NCBI RefSeq assembly: GCF_011745365.1
Contig: NW_024468911.1
Location: forward strand, 614,759 to 678,758
Length of the DNA: 64,000 bases
Source: Cryphonectria parasitica EP155
Taxonomy: Eukaryota > Ascomycota > Sordariomycetes > Diaporthales > Cryphonectriaceae
Direction: 5' to 3'
Numbering within the stretch: position 1 is the stretch's first letter; each line of letters opens with the position of its first letter. The notes beneath the pieces are model-generated. The model did no database searches, was not told the origin of the DNA, and worked only from the letters and a program-made list of their open reading frames with translations. A program made the translations under genes and the position numbers. Positions 55,068 through 64,000 of this stretch are shown piece by piece.

Positions 55068-57136
55068 TCTGGCTGAGGTGGTCGGCGTGCTGTACTGCTT
55101 GAGAATTGAACGGCAAGAAGAGGCTACCGAGTAGAAGAGTGGGAGCGTGGGCGGATGGCCGTCGATCTGACCTACGCGGTGAACCTCAGAACGGAACGCG
55201 ACGACGTTCACGACCAAGTTACGCTGCGAAGTCGCAAAGTCGAGCTTGAAATTTGAACCCAATGTCCAAAAAAAAAATAAAAAAATCACATTCGGTCAGG
55301 CGATAAGCGCTGATAAGATAGCATTTTGCTCTTACCCGACTCTTCTATCCTAAGCGGGCCAGCTATGACGCTAGGCACTCGCCCAAGGTTCAGTCACTTG
55401 GCGCGCACCCTTTGCCAGACCCTCTGCAGCCTTCTCGAGCAACAGTGCTCAATTACTGAACAAGGCATTGAACTACTAGCACTGATCCTCGTACATGCTG
55501 AATTCCATTTGAGCCTCTAATTCTACGTTGAGAGGAGTCCAGGGGCAAGCATCTTATACCATCTCTCAATGCCCTCATGAGTTCATCCATGGCACACACC
55601 AGCCTTTGATGTTCAGTGAGTGTGTCATTTTTGTCTTACAGTAGATAGTCAAATTTGATAAGTGACCAAAAGCGGCAGTAGATGCTCTATATAGAGTGCG
55701 TACCACGGGGAGAAGACCTTTCTCCTTCAGCACAGCACCATCAGAATCAGGATAAGAAGAAGTATCTCATTCACAAGGAGACTACCAAGTTTGTCTAGAA
55801 TGAAAGAGGGCGTAAGTTTCTAGATGCCTCTTCATAGAAATAATAGATCTTGCTAATAGTGCTCTTGCTATAGTTTGTATTCTATTTTGGAGACATAACC
55901 ACAGGCCAGCCAGCCAGCCGTTGAGGCTTTCCAAAGGTGTGGAATCTAGAGCTTGTAGCGGCCGAGGTTCCCCTCCATTGGGCGCCATCCTGGTAGTGCG
56001 TCTCGCTAAGAATTTGAGGTGCAACCCTGTTCAGGGGAGGGTTTGTCAGAGAAGACTGGATGAGGAAAAGAAGAAAAGAGAAAACAAAAAAGGAGTAGGG
56101 GAAGAAGAGAAGCCTGCTGGACCCCCCCCCCCTTTTTTTTTTTTCTTTCTTTTTTTCTTTTCATAATAGCAATGAGGCAAAAAGTTGTGCATCTTCATTC
56201 CACGAAGAAATCACCCTCAAGATCTTGTTCTTCTTGCAGCGAGTATCGCTATCTCTGCCCACGGCCCTCTGGGCCTTGGATTGAAATTCCCACCCAATAT
56301 AAACATAAAACAAGAGAAACTATATGCCAGTGAGTTTCTTCAATAAAATGGCACTTCTGTTCCAACATGTGTGGCCCCCTCCCAACTTCAGGTCCATGAT
56401 TTAAGGTTGATCTACTCATGGTACTCAGAGCAGCTGATTGGTAGGTTTCTTCTCTTCCAGGGACCTGGACTCTGACGAACTCGCACTTTGCAGGCCTTGC
56501 TTAGCCTTTCCTCCCCTCTTCTTCAGCAAAACTTCTCCTTGTCTGACTCGAACGTGTGTGTTCCACTTGCGGCTACGACAGACACAGCAAAGTGTCCCTC
56601 CTCCTACTCCTCCCCCCTCCCCGCACAGTTCCTTCAGTGACAAGCCCCTGATACCTTGGAAGACCCTCGCTTGTTCTTGTTCTCCTTTCGTAGGTGGCAC
56701 TGGATTGTGACGACAGGGTCGAGGCTGCTTGTTGTCTGTTATTTGTTGTCTCTGCTGGACCCTCCTCACCTTGACACTGGTCATTCTCGCTTGCCCTCAC
56801 CGCTGCCCACTTACTACAATCCTCTGAAGTGGACCCACAACCCCTCAAGCAACCCAAAGCTCACTTACCGTTGACCTTCCATTTGCTGGATCCCGCCGCT
56901 CCTGGCCCACCGACATCGCCGCCCGCCCCCTTTCCCCTCCACTGCACCTATCTACCTGCCAGACAGAGAGCAAGAGAGAGAGAGATAGACAGAGAGAGAG
57001 AAAGAGAGAGGATCCCAGGGCCGGACCCTCCCCTTAGCCGTCGATTTAGCATAACGGACACGGACACGCGACTAACGATTGCACAAGCCAAAACCCCCCC
57101 GGCCCGGCCATTTCCACGACAGCTGGCTTATGTACA
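55068..57136. other. 2.1-kb shared upstream region of Tim54 and COT-1 genes
   Basis: No gene seen. A C11T12 run lies at 56122-56144. The last 700 bp are CT-rich and include a GA repeat at about 56967-57010, typical of the long 5' leader of COT-1-type kinase genes. Confidence 0.5.
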
Positions 57137-59414
<2,278 letters not shown>

Positions 59415-59859
59415 GCCTATGGTCCAAGAGAGTTGGTTCCTGCTTTGGATCTTCTTTGCCATAGAGGCCGGGATATCTCATGCCATGCCTGGCCAGTGCG
59501 AGCACTCGAGGCGGCTGCTTTATCCTCCGCATACAAGCTATCCTCCTCCCGAAACCTATGTCTGTTCTTTTTTTTGGTGCATTTTCAAATATTCCTGCGC
59601 ATATATAACAACTCTGCATACTCTCAGCACGAAGCATTCTGTAAAGGCGGGTCAGCGAAGCACGGGCAACAAACCAGACCTTAGTCGTCTTTTGGTTGCC
59701 TGTTGGGTGGAAGGAGCATGGCACAGATGTATGAGGCACGAGTAGGGATAGACGGGATGAAACGCAATGTCAAACGGAAATGAGTAAGATCACTAAGAGT
59801 ACCAGTCAATTATGAGCATTACAAGCAAGCATCGAGACGAAGGGCGGGAGGAAAAAAAA

Positions 59860-59906
<47 letters not shown>

Positions 59907-60513
59907 CCACAGAAAGGTATGCAAGGCAAGGCGTTGGATGATGATGTGAAGACGGAACGGTGAGCTGTATGCATGTTGAGAAAGTCACAACCCCAAGACG
60001 GGATGCATGATAGAACTTAAAGTCATGATGATAGATGGATTGGCTGGCAACGGATCGCTTGACCAAACTTGCATAAGACTGTGATATATATCGTTTCCTT
60101 CAGTGAACAGGCCAGAATATCACAGCCTCCGCCTTTCGTCCTTGCTGCTCCTGCCTATTAATATGGTGAGCACTTTCGGTGGTCTAGCGGTTTCGCGCTG
60201 TATGTTTCGAAGAACCCTGATGACCGTCAGTCAGCCTATGAAGACCTGCCATGCCGCTTGCCAATCATGTCTTACACTGACTTGCGCCTGATCTCCGTGC
60301 GTGACTGCGTATCGACTCTGCCCTTGAGGGACGGCCGGTCGTCATCGGATGCCGCCCATTCATTCGCCGTGATCACCTCTCTGTGCGCCGTGTGAACACC
60401 ATTTTCCCAGGTCCTTTCTTTTCCACCCCCCCCCCCCCCCCTCTTCCTCTTCGGTAAATATTATTGAAACATGACTGCGCTGTCGTGACACGTCCATCAC
60501 TTCGACGACATCC
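59415..60513. other. Convergent region between COT-1 and Prp11 genes
   Basis: No gene seen. It holds both 3' untranslated regions, a (GA)n microsatellite at 59861-59904 and C16 at 60426-60441. Confidence 0.55.
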
Positions 60514-61260
60514 TCACCTCCTGCCACCCAGACCCGGCGCAGCATTGAATCTCTCCTCGCGCTCCGTCATAAACATGATCTGCACCCAAAACTCCCTTGC
60601 ATCCGGGTCCCAGAACTCAAACTGCCTGTCCTCGCGCTTGTCCAGCTCGCGGGCCGGGATCTTGAAGCCGCACGTCTCGTAGGGCTCGGCGGCGACGCAC
60701 AGGTACTGGAAGTCGCGGTCGGGCTCCTCGACGCGCTGGCTGAAGGCGCTCATGATCTGCCACCTGGGCACGACGCCCTGGCCAATGTCCGGATACTGCA
60801 GCTGGAACAGCAGCCCCTGCTGCTTGGTGACGGGGTCGCGCACCTTTGTGATCTTGTAGCCCGGGCGGCCGATCTTGACGACGTTCCTGCGCGGGGTGCC
60901 GCCGGCGCCGAGGCCCAGGGCGCCGAAGCCTGCGCCGACGACGCCGACGGGCAGGCCGGTCTGGGGGTCGAGCTGGGTCTTGCCCTCCTTCTGCTCCTTG
61001 GCGGCGCGGCGGGCGAGGTTGGTCTGGTGCTTCTTGCCCTGGGTGTGGGCCAGGTAGGAGCCGTCGTTCTGGTGGACCGTCAGGCACAGGCGGCACTCGA
61101 AGGAGCCGACGTGGTTCTTGAAGAAGTAGGGGTCCTTGTCCAGGTCGATGGTCTCGAGGGCGAGCTTGCGGAGGCGCTCGCGGCGGTCGGCGTTGGTTGC
61201 GCTGTGGGAGGCGACGCCGCCGCCGCCGAACTTGGAGCCGGCGCGGTTTTGGTAGTCCAT
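60514..61260 (-). CDS. prp11: Splicing factor Prp11/SF3A subunit 2
   Basis: A single frame of 248 residues. Prp11 (SF3A2/SAP62) is a U2 snRNP protein needed for prespliceosome assembly at the branch site. The N-terminus MDYQNRAGSKFGGGGVAS is conserved from yeast to human. The matrin-type zinc finger uses Cys56, Cys59, His72 and His78 (FECRLCLTVHQNDGSYLAHT). The remaining SF3A2 domain has RPGYKITKVRDP, LLFQLQYPDI, PRWQIMSAFSQRVE, YLCVAAEPYETCGFKIP, FEFWDPDAREFWVQIMF. It lacks the Pro-rich C-terminal repeats of the animal protein, as usual in fungi. The gene is GC-rich, with strong codon bias. Confidence 0.96.
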   Translation of the reverse strand: MDYQNRAGSKFGGGGVASHSATNADRRERLRKLALETIDLDKDPYFFKNHVGSFECRLCLTVHQNDGSYLAHTQGKKHQTNLARRAAKEQKEGKTQLDPQTGLPVGVVGAGFGALGLGAGGTPRRNVVKIGRPGYKITKVRDPVTKQQGLLFQLQYPDIGQGVVPRWQIMSAFSQRVEEPDRDFQYLCVAAEPYETCGFKIPARELDKREDRQFEFWDPDAREFWVQIMFMTEREERFNAAPGLGGRR

Positions 61261-62106
61261 TAGGGGTGTTGGGTTGTTGTCGAAGGGATGATCAAGAGGG
61301 ATGTTATTTTCTCGTCTTCTCCTCCTGCTTTGTTCCAGTCGTGGTGGTGAGGCGAGGTCGGGGTCGTCGTACGTGTTTTGTTGGTCGTTGGTTATAGTAG
61401 CAAGTCCGTCAAGTTAACTTTCGAAATGTTCCTGCCGCGGGTTTCATGGACTAGTCTGGCGCGGCTGGCAGCGCTGCCGCTCTAGGGGTGTGCAGCGCAG
61501 CAGCGGCTCCTCCCGGCATCGACCCCCCTAAAAGTAGCCACGAACGCCCCACTACTAGGAAAGACCAGGACCCTAACGCCTAGCTCACTGAAGCTTTTAA
61601 GCCGTCCCAGCCTGTCCTTGACATTCCACCAAGTACAGACCTCGTCTATTCTTCATGGCGAGCTTACCAGAAAGTCCACTGAAATTTCGCATGGTAGTGG
61701 CTTTGTCTTGCTTCAAGTATGGCATGGTAAGCAATGCTTCTAATTAATCATCTAGACTAAGCTTATTGACATAATTGTTTTATTGACATGCGTTGCCAGA
61801 AATGAAGGGGTCAGTTCATTGTTCCTAGTCAGACAGGAGGACTATTTCGACATCATGGAAGGTTGAAACCCAAAGTGTATTTCGAAAATGACGGTCTCCC
61901 CTGGGCCAGAAGCGGAGGACAACGTGCCAATGAAAGGCTGCTAAACGCTGCGTGTCCGTCCCTCATCCTCTGCTCTCCAGACATGACCATCCAGAGACGG
62001 AAGCCTTTGTCGAGCGTCTACGGAAGGAAGTGGTGGACCGCATGAGACGAAGGATATCTGTATATCCTGGCCAGCAGACGGTCCAAAAATTTGTCTTTCT
62101 TGGACA
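61261..62106. other. Intergenic region, no gene seen
   Basis: Holds the Prp11 promoter and the 3' region of the aminotransferase gene. No supported coding frame. Confidence 0.5.
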
Positions 62107-63644
62107 TCATACACGAGCAAGAGCCTGATGTCTGTTCAAGAAGGCCTCCACACACCCGACAAACCTGTCCAGTTCCTCCTGCGGCGTCCCAAGAATCAGG
62201 GCATATATGCCTCGCTGCGTGAGCCAGAAGCCCTCCTCCATCATCTCGAACCAGAACAGCTGCTTCAGCGTCCCATCTTCCTCCGTGCACCTTTGGATGG
62301 CCTGAAACCCTTGCTCCGTGAAGTGTGACCCGACCACGGCGCCAACGCCAGTGAAGGACATCTTGGTGCCCTGAGTCAACGCGAGCAGCTGGGCACGCAG
62401 CCGATCCCCTTGCGCATTGAGGTCCCTGCAGGCTTCGGGCGTGTACACTTTCGTCAGCCCTGCGTGGCCCGCGTGCATCACAAGCGTGTTGTTGTTGAAG
62501 GTGCCGTGGTGGGCCAGGGGCAGCGGTTGTGTCGAGGCTAGTCTCGGGTCGAAGACAGACATGATCTCTGCCCGACCGCCAAAGGCGCCAAAGGCCAGGC
62601 CGCCGCCGAGGAACTTGCCAAAGGTCTTGAGGTCGGGTTGGATGTGGTAGACTTCTGCCAGGCCGCCAGGCGCCAGACGGGACGTCATGACCTCGTCGAG
62701 GATGAATAATACACCAGCCTGTAAACCGGAAGAGGTGTCAAAGTCTGCTCCAACCAAACATGAGAGGGCGGAGGAACAGCATTTCTCTTCTTCTTCTTCT
62801 TCTTCTTTTTCTTTGACTTACGTCTTTAGCCACAGCCTCGATCGTCTTGAGGAACTCATGCGTCCCTGGAATCGCGCCTCCACTGCCCTGCATCGCCTCC
62901 ACGAGCACAGCCGCAACATTTTCCCCACGAATCGCCGCCTCCGCACCTGCGCTGTCGTTGTAATCCACCACCACCCACTCCCCTCTGTCCACCGCCCCCG
63001 GCCCAGGTCTGCCGCCTGCAAATCCGAGCACCCCGCCATGATACCCAGCAGAGAAGACGACAACGCGCCTCTTGCCCGTGTAGGCGCGCGCGGCCACGAG
63101 AGCCTGCAGATTGGCCTCGGTGCCTGAGTTGCAGAAGCGCACGCGGTCCAGGGCAAACCGCTCGCAGAGGGTGGCGGCGTAGACGTGCTCTTGGGCAGTG
63201 GTCGCGCCCAGGCTGAGGCCTACGGTGTCGAGAACGTTCTTGATGGTGGTGATGATGGTGGGATGAGAGTGCCCGTACAAGCCTGCCGTCAGCTCGCCCA
63301 CCATATCTGTGTATCTGTGTGTTTAGTGTTAAGAGAGGATATTTCTTTTTGTCTGTCTCCCAATTATATATACATATGTCTCTAGGTCGCTTTTATCTTA
63401 TATTTATATATGAGATGTACGTGGTGCTTTGAAGGGGAGGACTCACTTACATATGACCATCCTCAGAAGTGACCTGATATCCCTGGCCAGACTTCATGTA
63501 CACGGGAAAGGGAAACGTGTACAGCTGCGTGCGTGTGTTGCCGCCGGGTAAACTCTCGACGGCCTGTCTGTACAAGGCTTCGGAGCACGGGTTGCGCGCC
63601 TTGAAGCGGGCGATAGCTGCGTCGAGGGCATCTTCGGCCGACAT
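62107..63644 (-). CDS. Class-III PLP aminotransferase, glutamate-1-semialdehyde aminomutase-like
   Basis: Three exons, 63644-63451, 63314-62822 and 62718-62107, giving 432 residues. The fold and motifs are those of class-III aminotransferases of the GSA-aminomutase branch: ALYRQAVESLPGGNTRTQLY, the restored junction DGHIYTDMVGELTAGLYGHS, FCNSGTEANLQALVAARAYT, FSAGYHGG, VLVEAMQGSGG, FILDEVMTSRLAPGG with Asp237 contacting the PLP ring nitrogen, and KTFGKFLGGGLAFGAFGG with Lys264 as the expected PLP lysine. Fungi make 5-aminolevulinate with ALA synthase, so a haem role is unlikely; a transaminase or aminomutase of amino-acid or secondary metabolism is more probable. Intron 1 (63315-63450) and intron 2 (62719-62821, with a pyrimidine-rich GAA/CTT run) both have GTAAGT donors. 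No neighbouring biosynthetic genes are visible. Confidence 0.88.
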
Positions 63645-63908
63645 GCTGTCCTTGTCGAGTCGGGCACGAGGCTGCCACGGTGTTGGCTGTAGTCGTCGTC
63701 GTCCCCTATGTTTATCCTGTTAAGATTTTCTTGTATGTATGCAGACAGACCTGCCGTGTACAGCATTCCAGTTTGGAGGGAGGACTCTACTAGTGAGGAG
63801 TGAGGAGACAGAGACAGAGGTTCTAAAAAGATGGTGTTGAAGGGAGAGAAAGGAGAGCTATCAATTACTATATTGTAATACTACTTGCTTCTTATCCGTG
63901 CCGGCCGT

Positions 63909-63992
63909 TCACGCAGCGGGCTCATCAGATGCCGGCGGTACTGTATCAGTGGCGGCGGCTCCGGCTCCGGCCTTGCGGGGGGCCGTTGGGGC
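63909..63992 (-). CDS. Possible 3' end of a further gene (right edge)
   Basis: A minus-strand frame reads APTAPRKAGAGAAATDTVPP then ASDEPAA and stops at 63911-63909. The Ala/Pro-rich composition resembles a protein C-terminus, and the upstream in-frame TAA at the edge could lie in an intron. Too short to assign. Confidence 0.25.
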   Translation of the reverse strand, partial: APTAPRKAGAGAAATDTVPPASDEPAA

Positions 63993-64000
63993 TTAACTTT

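Noticed and set aside
60165..60230. tRNA-like sequence (GGTGGTCTAGCGGTTTCG, then GTTTCGAAGAACC)
   Set aside because: The A-box and B-box-like parts are too close together and no cloverleaf or acceptor stem can be formed.

Overview
The window looks like nuclear DNA of a filamentous ascomycete (Pezizomycotina, most likely a Sordariomycete). Introns are short (mostly 53-150 bp) with GTAAGT-like donors and CTAAC/CTGAC branch sites. Proteins of fungal type are present: a COT-1/Cbk1-type NDR kinase, a GPI-anchored Ser/Thr-rich wall protein, Rsc7, Tim54, and a NACHT (fungal NLR) relic. Genes are spaced kilobases apart, with long non-coding stretches rich in microsatellites and poly-C/poly-G runs. 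I built gene models by joining open frames at splice signals and checking codon phase across every junction. Nothing was confirmed by transcript or database search.

Layout. 1-2917 (-): secreted, single-pass membrane kelch-repeat protein, cut by the left edge. 2918-8530: no gene seen. 8531-14439 (+): a very intron-rich (23-exon) GPI-type surface protein. 15449-17460 (-): DUF2985-like integral membrane protein. 19372-20002 (-): small IFI6/IFI27-like protein with a highly cationic first exon. 20499-22634 (-): ribosome biogenesis factor Esf1. 23301-25184 (-): Baeyer-Villiger-type monooxygenase with a hidden C-terminal membrane exon. 26209-26682 (+): VOC/glyoxalase-fold protein. 26977-27292 (-): unknown 71-residue protein. 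28328-28870 (+): frameshifted relic of a NACHT gene. 31407-32150 (+): single-pass membrane protein. 33354-34528 (+): TFIIB. 35838-38006 (+): chromatin remodeller subunit Rsc7/Swp82 family. 38007 to about 46.9 kb: gene-free. 48629-49672 (+): Pho85-type cyclin with a very long pyrimidine-rich leader that may hide an upstream coding exon. 52253-53122 (+): Fyv6/FAM192A-type protein. 53530-55067 (-): Tim54. 57137-59414 (+): COT-1/Cbk1 kinase. 60514-61260 (-): splicing factor Prp11/SF3A2. 62107-63644 (-): class-III aminotransferase resembling glutamate-1-semialdehyde aminomutase. 63909-63992 (-): perhaps the tail of another gene.

Most genes are housekeeping: transcription (TFIIB, Rsc7), splicing (Prp11, Fyv6), rRNA processing (Esf1), mitochondrial import (Tim54) and polarity/cell-cycle signalling (COT-1, cyclin). 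Between them lie fungal surface, stress or accessory genes: kelch protein, wall protein, IFI6/27-like protein, monooxygenase, VOC protein, aminotransferase and the dead NLR. I see no biosynthetic cluster, intact transposon, tRNA, rRNA or CRISPR. The most unusual signals are the 23-exon wall-protein gene with its phase-ordered introns and repeated exons, an excess of GC-AG introns (3 of 43 inferred), and the two-part IFI6/27-like gene.
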